From NCBI GenBank assembly GCA_040879025.1, contig JBBDLF010000014.1, positions 1 through 30,480 on the forward strand: a stretch of DNA of 30,480 nucleotides. The letters run 5' to 3'. Made by a program: the position numbers and the translations under genes. Below are positions 7,925-17,027 of the stretch, in pieces. The notes beneath the pieces were generated by a model. The model had not been told where the DNA came from. It did no database searches and was given only the letters and a program-made list of their open reading frames with translations. This DNA comes from JBBDLF01 sp040879025 (GTDB lineage: Bacteria; Pseudomonadota; Gammaproteobacteria; Pseudomonadales; Pseudohongiellaceae). Position 1 is the stretch's first letter. Every line of letters starts with the position of its first letter.

Positions 7925-10900
7925 TGGAAGCCCTCGGCCGGCTGGGCGCCCGTCGCCCCATCGCCGTCACTGTCATCGCGGTGGTGCTGACGCTGTTGGG
8001 AATCATTTCCTGGCGCAGTCTGCCCCTTGACCTGTTCCCTGACCTGCAAAGCCCCACTGTACTGGTATCGGTTTCCGCGGGCGACCGGCCGGCGCTGGAA
8101 ATGGAACGTCTGTATGGCCAGCGAATCGAGCAATTACTTTTCACTGTGAGCGGCATCCGCTCAATTGACCAGGTGGCGCGGGCTGGCCGGCTTGTCACCC
8201 GGGTGACCTTCGACTGGAATACCGATGTGGACCTGGCTCTGGTTGAGGTCAACCGCTCGGTAGCTTCCATCGAGGCCGACGCCGATGTCGATGAAGTACA
8301 GGTACGGCGCTTCGATCCCCGGCAGTTGCCCATTCTGGTACTGGGGATAGTGCCGGAAAGCTCCGCGGCGGCCGCGCCGGACCTCAGCGCACTGCGCACC
8401 ATCGCCCGCCGCCAGATCGCTCCCGGCCTGGAACAGTTGCCCGGCGTGGCCGAGGCACGGATCAGCGGAGGCCGGGTAACAGAGCTGCAAGTGAGGATCG
8501 ATCGTACCAGAATGCTGGCCTATGGCCTGACCATCGCCCAGGTACGGCAACAGATCAGTGATGCCAATACCGATGTCACCGCCGGCACCCTTGAGGACGG
8601 CAGTCGCCTGCTGCTGGTACGAGGACAGTCACGTTTCGTTTCCGCTGATGACGTACGCAATGTGGTACTGCGCTATGTCGACGCCGGCGTTGGTCAGTCC
8701 ACCGCGATACGGGTTGCCGACATTGCCGAGATCGTGCTGGATGACGCGGACATCTCCAGCCTCGTCCGCGTCAATGGCGTCGAGGGTGTCGGCGTGTTTG
8801 TCTACAAGGAGGCGGGGGCCAACACGGTGACCGTCGCACGTACCGTGCGGGAGGCCGTTGGAGATGCCGGACTGGGCGGCGACCTGCCGGGCATCGCTAT
8901 TACCACCGTCAGCGACGAGTCGGCGCTGGTGGAAGACGCCATCAGCGGTGTACAAAGCGCGGCGTTGATAGGCATTGCCCTGGCCATCGGGGTGCTTATT
9001 CTTTACCTGCGCAGTCCCGGCCCCGTGGTCATCGTGGCGGTGGCTGTGCCCGTTTCATTGTTGGCCACCGTGTTGGCGATGGGCGCGGCGGGTCACAGCC
9101 TCAACCTGATGACCCTGGGGGGCCTCGCCCTCGGTGCCGGCATGCTGGTGGACAACGCCATCGTGGTGATTGAAAGCATTTTCCGGCGTCGCTCGGAAGG
9201 CGACAGCCCCGCAGAGGCCGCAGCCAAGGGCACCGGGGTGGTCGGCGCGGCAATCGTCGCCAGCACCCTGACCACCTGTGTTGTCTTTTTACCGGTACTG
9301 TTCCTGCAGGGCATGGCAGCCAAGCTGGTGGCCGGCATTGCCTTTACCGTGGTGGTGTCGTTGCTGGCCTCCCTGCTGGTGGCTATTTTCCTGATCCCGG
9401 CCCTGTCAATGTGGTTGCTGCCGCGCCTGGGCACGGCGGACGTCGACCCGGGAAGCGCCCGGGTAGAACGCATGGTGTTATCCTTGCTGCGGCGACCGCT
9501 GACGGTGGTGGCCATAACCTGTGTGTTATGCGCCACCGCCATCGTATTGGTCTGGCGCCTGGGCAGCGAGTTGTTGCCGCCCTCGGACCCCCGCCAGTTC
9601 GGGTTGCGCGTCACCGGCCCCGCCGGCCAGAGCGTGGAGTCGACCGCGGCTACCGTGGCTGGATTGGAAGGCATTGTCGGGCAGGCCGCCGGGGATCACC
9701 TGGCCGCCATGCTCGCGGAGGTGGGTCGCCTGGAGGATGACGGCCGCGTTATCCGTGAACGACGCAGTGAAGAAAACACGGCGGAAATGCAGGTCAGACT
9801 GAGTGGCGGCGGGCCGAGTGCCAGCACCGTGGTGGAAGCCGCTGTCCCCGCCATATCACTGTTGTACGGCGTGGATGTGGACTGGCAACTGGCCACGTCC
9901 GCCCTGTCCCAGGCACTGGGTACCGCCGCAGCCCCGGTAACGGTGGAGGTGACAGGCCGATCCCTGGATGATATTCGTTATGGAACGCAAGTTCTGCAAC
10001 AGCAACTGATCACCACTGCCCCTTTATGGAATGTGCGAACCTCCTTCGAGGGCGCCGCGCCGGAACTGCACCTGCGGCTGAAACGCAACGTTGCCGATGC
10101 CTATGGCGTCGACCTGCCCCAGGTGAGCGCCGTGCTGGAAGCCGTTCTTGATGGCCTGCCGGTGACCACGCTCAGCATTGGCGACGAGGAAAGAGACATC
10201 ATCATCACCCTGCCTGCCGTCGCGGCTGAGCAATTGACCGACGTGGTCTTCCAGAGCGCCAATGGACAGATCCTGACCGTTGGCGATGTGGTGACTGTGG
10301 AGACCATTCCGGGAGCCAGAGAGATCTATCGCCGCGACCAGCGCCGTATCGGCCAGGTGACCGCACTGGTCAGACCGGAGTTCACCAATCCCGAGGCACG
10401 CCTGGCCGCGGAGCAGGCGATTCAGAACACCACCCTGCCGGGTGGCATTACCGCCAGGCTCGCCGGTGAAGAACTGGAACGACAACAGACCGTCAATGAG
10501 TTGCGCTGGGCGGCTATTCTGGCGGCACTGCTGGTTTTCATGGTGCTGGCCGGCAGTTTTGAATCCCTGCTGCAGCCCTTTACCGTGCTTTCGGTCATTC
10601 CCATCACCGTGATCGGCGTGGCTGTCGCCCTGGTGCCCCAGGGGGAGCCGCTGGGCATTATGGCGATGCTGGGATTCATCGTCCTGGTGGGCGTGGCGGT
10701 CAACGACGCAATCCTCTTCGCCCAGATGGCGCGCGGCCTGATACTCGAAGGCATGGAACGCCGCAGCGCGCTGGCCCGGGCAGCGGCGTTGCGATTGCGC
10801 CCCATTGTAATGACTACCGCCACCACGGTGCTGGCGCTGATACCGCTGGCGCTGGGTGGCGGCGAGGGCGCGGAATTGCGCAGTCCGTTGGCCTGGACGG

Positions 10901-11052
10901 TTATCGGGGGCATCACCGCCTCTACGTTCGCCTCCCTGACGGTAGTTCCCTGCATCTACTATCTGCTGGATCGTCTCGGACAGCGCTTCAGACGACAGGT
11001 CGCTCCTTTTCCCCGAGTTCCCGCCGTCCCCGTTGAGCAGGCAGGACGCTGA
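7924..11052 (+). CDS. RND family efflux permease
   Basis: A 1042-residue inner-membrane proton-driven exporter of the RND superfamily with the usual 12-helix, two-porter-loop layout. TM1 starts near residue 13 (RRPIAVTVIAVVLTLLG). The TM4 motif GMLVDNAIVVIE carries D410, corresponding to one of the paired proton-relay aspartates of AcrB; the second is Asn here. TM10 reads GVAVNDAILFAQ and lacks the AcrB lysine, as in many RND branches other than AcrB. It overlaps the adaptor stop by 1 bp and is followed 2 bp later by the RND-ABC fusion. Two adjacent RND genes suggest a heteromeric pump comparable to MdtBC (inference). The substrate is unknown. Confidence 0.93.
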   Translation: MEALGRLGARRPIAVTVIAVVLTLLGIISWRSLPLDLFPDLQSPTVLVSVSAGDRPALEMERLYGQRIEQLLFTVSGIRSIDQVARAGRLVTRVTFDWNTDVDLALVEVNRSVASIEADADVDEVQVRRFDPRQLPILVLGIVPESSAAAAPDLSALRTIARRQIAPGLEQLPGVAEARISGGRVTELQVRIDRTRMLAYGLTIAQVRQQISDANTDVTAGTLEDGSRLLLVRGQSRFVSADDVRNVVLRYVDAGVGQSTAIRVADIAEIVLDDADISSLVRVNGVEGVGVFVYKEAGANTVTVARTVREAVGDAGLGGDLPGIAITTVSDESALVEDAISGVQSAALIGIALAIGVLILYLRSPGPVVIVAVAVPVSLLATVLAMGAAGHSLNLMTLGGLALGAGMLVDNAIVVIESIFRRRSEGDSPAEAAAKGTGVVGAAIVASTLTTCVVFLPVLFLQGMAAKLVAGIAFTVVVSLLASLLVAIFLIPALSMWLLPRLGTADVDPGSARVERMVLSLLRRPLTVVAITCVLCATAIVLVWRLGSELLPPSDPRQFGLRVTGPAGQSVESTAATVAGLEGIVGQAAGDHLAAMLAEVGRLEDDGRVIRERRSEENTAEMQVRLSGGGPSASTVVEAAVPAISLLYGVDVDWQLATSALSQALGTAAAPVTVEVTGRSLDDIRYGTQVLQQQLITTAPLWNVRTSFEGAAPELHLRLKRNVADAYGVDLPQVSAVLEAVLDGLPVTTLSIGDEERDIIITLPAVAAEQLTDVVFQSANGQILTVGDVVTVETIPGAREIYRRDQRRIGQVTALVRPEFTNPEARLAAEQAIQNTTLPGGITARLAGEELERQQTVNELRWAAILAALLVFMVLAGSFESLLQPFTVLSVIPITVIGVAVALVPQGEPLGIMAMLGFIVLVGVAVNDAILFAQMARGLILEGMERRSALARAAALRLRPIVMTTATTVLALIPLALGGGEGAELRSPLAWTVIGGITASTFASLTVVPCIYYLLDRLGQRFRRQVAPFPRVPAVPVEQAGR

Positions 11053-11054
11053 CC

Positions 11055-14000
11055 ATGCCGGCGCCGCCAAGTCAGGTTTTGCTGGCCCTGCCCATGCGAC
11101 GGCCAGTCGCCGCGGTGATGTTTTTTATCGCGGTGGCCTTGCTGGGCATTTTTTCCTGGTCTCGCATTCCCATTGAACTGATCCCCCCGCTGCGCGGCGA
11201 GCAGCTTTTCGTGAGCTTCAACCGGCCGGGTTCTGAACCGGCGATTCTGGAACGGGAAATTCTGTTGCCGCTGGAATCCCGTGCCGGTGAACTGCCCGGC
11301 GTGCTGGAAACCTGGGGCCAGGTTTCAGGATCCTCCGGCGATTTGCGTATCGAGTTTGTCCCCGGCAGTGACTCCCGGGTACGGGAACTGGAACTGCGTC
11401 AGATCGCCGCGGATATCAACCGCGGACAGCCTCAAGGCACAAGTATCAATGTGTCCTCCCAGGACCTGGCCAATCTGAGCCGCTTCGCCATGATCGTGCA
11501 GGTAGTCGGCGGCGATGACGATAGCCTGCTGCGGGATTTTGTGGAGCAGCAGATTCAGGTACGTATTGAAGCCACTCCCGGGGTGAGCCGGATTTTTGTC
11601 AATGGTGGCGCGCCGCGTGAAGTGACGGTGTGGCTGGATTACGCCTTGTGCACCGCGCTCGGTGTGCAACCCGAGCGGGCTCTGGCCCGGGTGCAGAACG
11701 CGGTGAGCGGTCTGCGGTATATCGGCGCGGCGGAAGAACACGGTCAGCGGCTTTCGGTTCTGCTGGATGGCCGTCCCGGCGGAGTGACTTCTCTGGGCAA
11801 CATACGCCTGCGGGACGATTCCCCGGTACTGCTGCGGCATGTGGCGGATATCGAATTGGGCGAAGCCGAGCGCAACAGCGTGTTTCGCATCAACGGTCAG
11901 TCGGCGGTGGGCATGCTGATCTTCCAGGACGAAGGCGCCAATCTCGTCCAGCTTGGACAGGACCTGCGATCCCGGCTCGACTCGCTGCGCCAGGAATTTC
12001 GGCCCTACGGCATCGATTTCGTCATCGGCTTTGATGCGGCCCAGCAGGTGGAGGATCAATTGCAGCGCTTGCAGCAACTGGCGATAACCGGCTTCTTGAT
12101 CGCCCTGCTGGTATTGTTCATGTTCCTGAAGCAAATCCGCGCGGTGGCGGTGGTCGCGGTCGCCGTGCCGGTCAGCCTGCTGGCGGCCGGCGCCATGTTG
12201 TATCTGTCAGGCTATACGCTGAATCTGATCACCCTGACCGGGCTGGTGGTGGGCGTGGGCATGCTGGTGGATAACAGTATCGTTGTCTACGAAGCGGTGC
12301 AGCGTGCGATGGAAAAAGGCAGTGCCCCCTTCGTGGCGTCGGTGGCGGGAATCAGGCGTACGCTTCGCGCTATTCTCGCGGCCAGCGCCACCAACGCGGT
12401 CGTGTTTCTTCCGCCTTTGTATATCATCGAGGATCCCCTGACCCGGGGGCTGCTGGTCAATGTCGTGGCAGCCATCCTGTTGCCTCTGGCGGCTTCGTTG
12501 CTGGTGGCGGTGGGTCTGGTGCCGCTGCTTGCACAACGCCTGGCGGCGCCGGCGGCGCTGGCGAGACTGGCCCGGGACTCGGAAAGGCGCCAGGTCTACT
12601 CTGGCAAGCTTCCGCCGCAGCGGGCACGGGAACTGTTCTCCGGTTTTCTGAAGCTTGCCCTGCGGCAACCCGCGCCCTGGATTACCAGTATTTTCGTCGT
12701 GGTGCTGTTGACCCTGGTGGTGGCCCTGCCCTGGGTGATGGTGAACACCGCCGGGCAAAGCCCCGCGGAAGCTGCACAGACTACCGTGGAAGTTGAGTTT
12801 GATGGCGGCGGCTCCCTGGAGGCGGCCGGACTGGTTTTTGCGCGTCTGGAACAGGCGGTCCTGAACCGGGACGGAATCGCCCGGGTGGAGAGCAGCTACC
12901 AGGTGGACCAGGGCTCGTTGACTGTTCACCTTGATCCTTTGGAAGAGCGCGGGGAAATCATCAATGTCGCCGGGGTGCGCAGCCTGCTGAACGACGCTAT
13001 CGACGGCATGGACACTGTCCAGCTCCGACCGGCGGTTTCGCCGGCCGGCGGGGGCGAGGAGGCGGCGGCCCTGTTTGGCGGCGGCGCCTCACAGATTGCC
13101 GTTTCCGGTACCGACATGGCGCAAGCACTGCGTATTGCCGAGGAACTGCGACTGCGGCTTGAATCCATCCCCCAAGTGGAATCGGTCACGGTGGGTAGTC
13201 AGCGCGGCAGCCTGGAATTGAATATCGCCGCCATTCCCGGTGCCCTGACCGCCTACCGTCTGAATCCACAGGATGTATTGGGGGTACTCGAGGCGGCGGG
13301 TCGGGAAGGCCGCCAATCACCCGTGGGATTGTCCATGGGTGACGGACGCGAGATTCCCCTGACTCTACGACGACTCACCGCGGAACGCCAGTCTCCCGAG
13401 CAATGGCTGTCCGGCCTGCGGGTGCTGTCGGGGGAAGATGTCATTCCGCTGTCGGGACTGGTCAACAGTGAAGTCGGTGTGCCGCCTCCGGTTATTTCCC
13501 ACCACAACGGACGCCGGGAAATCACCGTGGATTACACCCTGGTGGCCGATGCCCCTGCTACCGGCCCTGATCGTATCGCCCTGGACCGGAGCATCGATCA
13601 GGTGGTCAATGCCTATGCACCGCCGGGCTACACTATCGAAACCCTGGGCGCGCAACAGGGCAGTGACTGGACGCGGCGGGTCGGGTTGCCAATTCTGTTG
13701 CTGCTTTACGCGGTGCTGGCGATTACTTTCGAGTCGCTCACCATGCCGCTGCTTATTCTTCTGGCGGTGCCGCTTACCCTGTTTGGATCCACCTGGGCGT
13801 TGGTGTTCGCGGGTCTTGGGGTCGATGTTATCGCCGCCATCGGCGTAATCGTCCTGCTGGGACTCACCGTCAATCCGGCCATACTGCTGGTGGATCGGAT
13901 GCAACAGAAGCTGCTGAAGACTGGGTGCAGCGGCGGCAGCGCCGCCATGACGGCCGTGCGCGAACGGGTAAGACCGGTATTAATGACCAGTTGTACCACA

Positions 14001-15857
14001 ATCGCGGGGTTGTGGCCCCTGGCCATCGCTACCGGGGCGGAATTCGAAATCTGGCCACCGTTCGCCACCGTGGTCATGGGCGGCCTGGCGACATCCACCG
14101 TGCTTACCCTGCTGGTTATCCCCGTCGGCTATGTCGCCCTGGCGCGCCTGGACAGAATCTTCGGCCGGCTGGGTGTCTGGGTCATCCTGTTGTGGGCCGG
14201 CGTCACGATGGCGATTTTCGCTCCCCTGTGGATCAGTGGCCTGATCACCTCGCTCAACTGGCAGCTTCTGACCCTGCTACTCATTGCCGCTGCGCTTTTG
14301 TGGCTGGTGCTGCGACTTTTCCATCGGCGCGAACCGGTGCCCATGGACACCTCCCCCATGGTGGTGGAGACGCGTTACCTCAGCAAGATTTACGGGCAGC
14401 CGGGCCCGGTGGGTGAAGCCTGGCAACGCTGCGCGGACTACTACCGCAAGCTCGGTTTTCTCAGCCTGCAGGACAGAAAAGACCGCCTGGTGGTATTTGC
14501 GCTGCTGTCCGTGGCCTCGGTGTATCTTGCCATCAGCCTGCAAACCTGGTTCTGGCGCGGGGTTTTCGCCTTTGTCGCCGCCGCGTTCATCAGTCGCGGG
14601 GTGATCGAACTGCGGCAGTTGCTGGGTAACGCCTTCAGCAACAGAACCGGCCGGGGCGGAGTAGTCGCCGCCGCTTCCTCAGGCACCGTTCTTACCGCCG
14701 CGCCCGGCAAGCTGCTGTTTGATCGCGTCACGTTGACGGTGATGCCCTGGCTTGCACTGGCGGCGATTGCCGCGGGCTTTACCATTATTCCTTCACTCGA
14801 CGGCAACGCCCGTTATGTCCCTGCTTTCGTACCGGCGCTGTTGGCCATACTCTTGCTGGTATTCCAGCTTGGGCGCCGCGACGCGGCGTTGATCGCCAAC
14901 GGCAAGCTGCAAACCTTGCTGCGCAAGGGACGGCTGGCCAGCCTGCGTTCGGCATGGCGCCTGTTCTGCCGCAACGTGCTCGGTTTCGATTTGCCACGCC
15001 GCGAGTTCACGGCGCTGTCGTCGGTGAATATCAGGATGGAGCCTGGAATGATCGGTATACTTGGGCCCAATGGCGCCGGCAAGACCACGCTGTTGCGACT
15101 GCTGGCGGCGGTACTGGATCCCACTTCCGGCACCGTGCATTACGGCGGCGTAGAGCGGCGCCGGGTGCTGGACCAGCTTGCCTCGGTGATCGGTTACCTG
15201 CCTCAGGAATTTGGTCTGCCCGGACACCTCACCGCCCGGGAATACCTGGATTACTACGCCTTGTTATACCGGGTGGGCGACAAGGCCCAACGGCGGGAAC
15301 GGGTGGAAAGGCTGCTGAACGACGTGGGGCTCGATCTACGACAGCACGAAAAGATCAGCGGCTTCTCCGGCGGCATGCGCCAGCGAGTAGCCGTCGCCAG
15401 AACCCTGTTGCGTGAGCCGCCTGTGATCATCGTCGACGAACCCACGGTGGGGCTGGACCCCAGGGAACGAATTCGTTTTCGCAATATGCTTTCACGTCTG
15501 GCCAAAGGCCGCATCGTGCTTTTCTCGACGCATGTGGTGGAAGACGTGGCGGTTTCCTGTCAGCGGGTACTGGTGTTCAAGTCCGGCAGCGTGGTGTTTG
15601 ACGGCACCCCCCAGGCTCTGGCGGAACAGGCCCGATCCCTGACCTGGGAACTGGTCGTCGCCGAGACGGTAATCCCGAATATCGCCGCCCAATTCAAGAT
15701 TGTCACCCAGGTGCCTGACCGCTCGGGCCTGGTGCGACTGCGGCTGCTCAGTGAAATCCAGCCCGGCGCCAACGCCAACCCCGTGGAGTCCAACATCGAA
15801 GACGGATACTTGCATCTGCTGCACGGCAAACCGACCAACCAGGGAGACACGCCATGA
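11055..15857 (+). CDS. RND efflux permease fused to membrane helices and an ABC ATPase
   Basis: A single 1600-residue uninterrupted reading frame. Residues 1 to about 1035 are a complete RND permease, with the TM4 motif GMLVDNSIVVYE (D406), TM10 GLTVNPAILLVD, and TM12 ending near VIPVGYVAL. Residues about 1039-1275 add roughly six hydrophobic helices in three pairs. From about 1317 comes a complete ABC ATPase: Walker A GPNGAGKTT (1337-1345, K1343), LPQEFG, signature FSGGM (1437-1441), Walker B with D1461 and E1462, and switch histidine H1493. Proton-driven and ATP-driven modules are thus joined in one chain. The ATPase resembles the first operon gene and is followed, with a 4-bp overlap, by an ABC-2 permease it may energise. 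A sequencing-error fusion is unlikely because the frame stays open through both domains and the linker. Confidence 0.92.
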   Translation: MPAPPSQVLLALPMRRPVAAVMFFIAVALLGIFSWSRIPIELIPPLRGEQLFVSFNRPGSEPAILEREILLPLESRAGELPGVLETWGQVSGSSGDLRIEFVPGSDSRVRELELRQIAADINRGQPQGTSINVSSQDLANLSRFAMIVQVVGGDDDSLLRDFVEQQIQVRIEATPGVSRIFVNGGAPREVTVWLDYALCTALGVQPERALARVQNAVSGLRYIGAAEEHGQRLSVLLDGRPGGVTSLGNIRLRDDSPVLLRHVADIELGEAERNSVFRINGQSAVGMLIFQDEGANLVQLGQDLRSRLDSLRQEFRPYGIDFVIGFDAAQQVEDQLQRLQQLAITGFLIALLVLFMFLKQIRAVAVVAVAVPVSLLAAGAMLYLSGYTLNLITLTGLVVGVGMLVDNSIVVYEAVQRAMEKGSAPFVASVAGIRRTLRAILAASATNAVVFLPPLYIIEDPLTRGLLVNVVAAILLPLAASLLVAVGLVPLLAQRLAAPAALARLARDSERRQVYSGKLPPQRARELFSGFLKLALRQPAPWITSIFVVVLLTLVVALPWVMVNTAGQSPAEAAQTTVEVEFDGGGSLEAAGLVFARLEQAVLNRDGIARVESSYQVDQGSLTVHLDPLEERGEIINVAGVRSLLNDAIDGMDTVQLRPAVSPAGGGEEAAALFGGGASQIAVSGTDMAQALRIAEELRLRLESIPQVESVTVGSQRGSLELNIAAIPGALTAYRLNPQDVLGVLEAAGREGRQSPVGLSMGDGREIPLTLRRLTAERQSPEQWLSGLRVLSGEDVIPLSGLVNSEVGVPPPVISHHNGRREITVDYTLVADAPATGPDRIALDRSIDQVVNAYAPPGYTIETLGAQQGSDWTRRVGLPILLLLYAVLAITFESLTMPLLILLAVPLTLFGSTWALVFAGLGVDVIAAIGVIVLLGLTVNPAILLVDRMQQKLLKTGCSGGSAAMTAVRERVRPVLMTSCTTIAGLWPLAIATGAEFEIWPPFATVVMGGLATSTVLTLLVIPVGYVALARLDRIFGRLGVWVILLWAGVTMAIFAPLWISGLITSLNWQLLTLLLIAAALLWLVLRLFHRREPVPMDTSPMVVETRYLSKIYGQPGPVGEAWQRCADYYRKLGFLSLQDRKDRLVVFALLSVASVYLAISLQTWFWRGVFAFVAAAFISRGVIELRQLLGNAFSNRTGRGGVVAAASSGTVLTAAPGKLLFDRVTLTVMPWLALAAIAAGFTIIPSLDGNARYVPAFVPALLAILLLVFQLGRRDAALIANGKLQTLLRKGRLASLRSAWRLFCRNVLGFDLPRREFTALSSVNIRMEPGMIGILGPNGAGKTTLLRLLAAVLDPTSGTVHYGGVERRRVLDQLASVIGYLPQEFGLPGHLTAREYLDYYALLYRVGDKAQRRERVERLLNDVGLDLRQHEKISGFSGGMRQRVAVARTLLREPPVIIVDEPTVGLDPRERIRFRNMLSRLAKGRIVLFSTHVVEDVAVSCQRVLVFKSGSVVFDGTPQALAEQARSLTWELVVAETVIPNIAAQFKIVTQVPDRSGLVRLRLLSEIQPGANANPVESNIEDGYLHLLHGKPTNQGDTP

Positions 15858-16573
15858 ATGCCTTGTTGCCGACACTGGCCGACCGCGCCGAATTGTTGCT
15901 GCTTTCCCTGCGCAACCAGCTCGGCAGGCGCTTCATTGTCGTGCCCGCGCTGGTGCTGGTGTGGCCGGTATTCAACTGGGCCATCACATTCCTGTTCGGG
16001 GGCACGGTGAACTTCGATGAAGAAGAGGCGCAGAACGTTATCATCGGCCTGCCACTGTACGTTTTGGCGGTGGCCCTGGGCAGCGGCATCATCTGCAAGG
16101 AACTGGAGCAGCGAACCCTGGAAGTGGTCTACACCATCCCCGGCGGCGCACGGCGGGTCTGGATGCTGAAGCTGTATGCTTCCGTAGTCGTCATCCTGGT
16201 TGCCGAAGCGCTGATGGCGGTGATGACCTGGCTGGTTTTCACCGACTACAGTCTGGCTTCGCTGTTGGGGGCATTTCGGGGAGCCTTGTTCTTTCTGGTC
16301 CTGTCCATGGGCATCGGCGCCCTGGTGCGAAGTGAGCTGTTCGCCGCCATGCTGTCCGGAGCAATCTGCTGGGGCGTGTTCATTTTCAGCGTTTCCTTTG
16401 GCGACTCCCGCTGGTCTCCTTTGTTTGACCCGGCGTTCAATGATGAGATCACGCAGTTGCAAATTCTTGCCTGGTCGGTGCAAAATACCGTGGGGATGAC
16501 GTTAATGATCATTGCGATTACCGCTCTCACCTTTGCTCGCGCGGAGCGGCGGGAGAAGATGCTGGATTATTGA
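15854..16573 (+). CDS. ABC-2 type permease
   Basis: A 239-residue integral membrane protein with about six hydrophobic helices, starting with RRFIVVPALVLVWPVFNWAI after a short cytoplasmic N-terminus. A cytoplasmic stretch KELEQRTLEVVYTIPGGARR between helices 2 and 3 is typical of ABC-2 permeases such as NosY-like proteins. The ATG overlaps the stop of the RND-ABC fusion by 4 bp, so this is the likely partner of that protein's ATPase domain. It is the last gene of the operon. I see no obvious intrinsic terminator in the following bases. Confidence 0.85.
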   Translation: MNALLPTLADRAELLLLSLRNQLGRRFIVVPALVLVWPVFNWAITFLFGGTVNFDEEEAQNVIIGLPLYVLAVALGSGIICKELEQRTLEVVYTIPGGARRVWMLKLYASVVVILVAEALMAVMTWLVFTDYSLASLLGAFRGALFFLVLSMGIGALVRSELFAAMLSGAICWGVFIFSVSFGDSRWSPLFDPAFNDEITQLQILAWSVQNTVGMTLMIIAITALTFARAERREKMLDY

Positions 16574-16604
16574 GTGCTGGCGGTTCTGGCGATAGAGTGC
16601 CGGT

Positions 16605-16920
16605 TCACGGCTCCCGGTACCTGTCCTTGCACCAACCGCAGGCGCTTTCCTGACCGCCATTATCCACGATCGCATTCCACAAACGGTCTGTTTCAGCCTG
16701 GTCGTCAGTAGCAACCTGGAATGAGAACGCCTCGGTGGCTTGAACTCTGGCCCGCCATTCAAGCCGAGACAAGAGACGCCCATCACCGTGAACTCAACCG
16801 TCAAGACATCGCCCTGTTCGCCTGAGGGATAGTCGCCCGGAGCGTAATGGACTGCGCCCACTTCGCTGTCGGGAAAGGTAATAGTCCTGAAATTTGTAGG
16901 ATTCGATCAAATATTAGAAG
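16605..16920 (-). pseudogene. Frameshifted VOC-family (PhnB-like) protein remnant
   Basis: Read on the minus strand, the segment gives FPDSEVGAVHYAPGDYPSG, then VEFTVMGVSCLGLNGGPEFK. After a one-base loss near 16736-16740 it continues in another frame with TEAFSFQVATDDQAETDRLW and CGWCKDRYREP to a TGA at 16605-16607. This is the order seen in PhnB/3-demethylubiquinone-methyltransferase-like VOC proteins, which normally start about 20-30 residues earlier. The N-terminus is missing and the end is cut short. It abuts a 64-bp repeat at 16921, where the similarity appears to stop. Confidence 0.7.
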
Positions 16921-16984
16921 GCAGCAACGATACCCCTGATCCACGTCTCTATCCAATTCCTTGAATACCACTTTGGCACTTCTC
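16921..16984. repeat. 64-bp direct repeat, copy 1
   Basis: This segment, from GCAGCAACGA to GGCACTTCTC, matches 21749-21812 at 59 of 64 positions in the same orientation. The two copies bracket the surface-protein gene and the LuxR-type regulator. The origin of the repeat is not recognised. Confidence 0.8.
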
Positions 16985-17027
16985 GCCACGGGGTCCTTAC
17001 CCAATCTGTTTCAGGAAACGCCGGAGT

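Noticed and set aside
10024..11070. 348-codon frame antisense to the first RND gene
   Set aside because: It overlaps conserved RND helices and has shadow-like composition (His, Gln, Arg, Gly).
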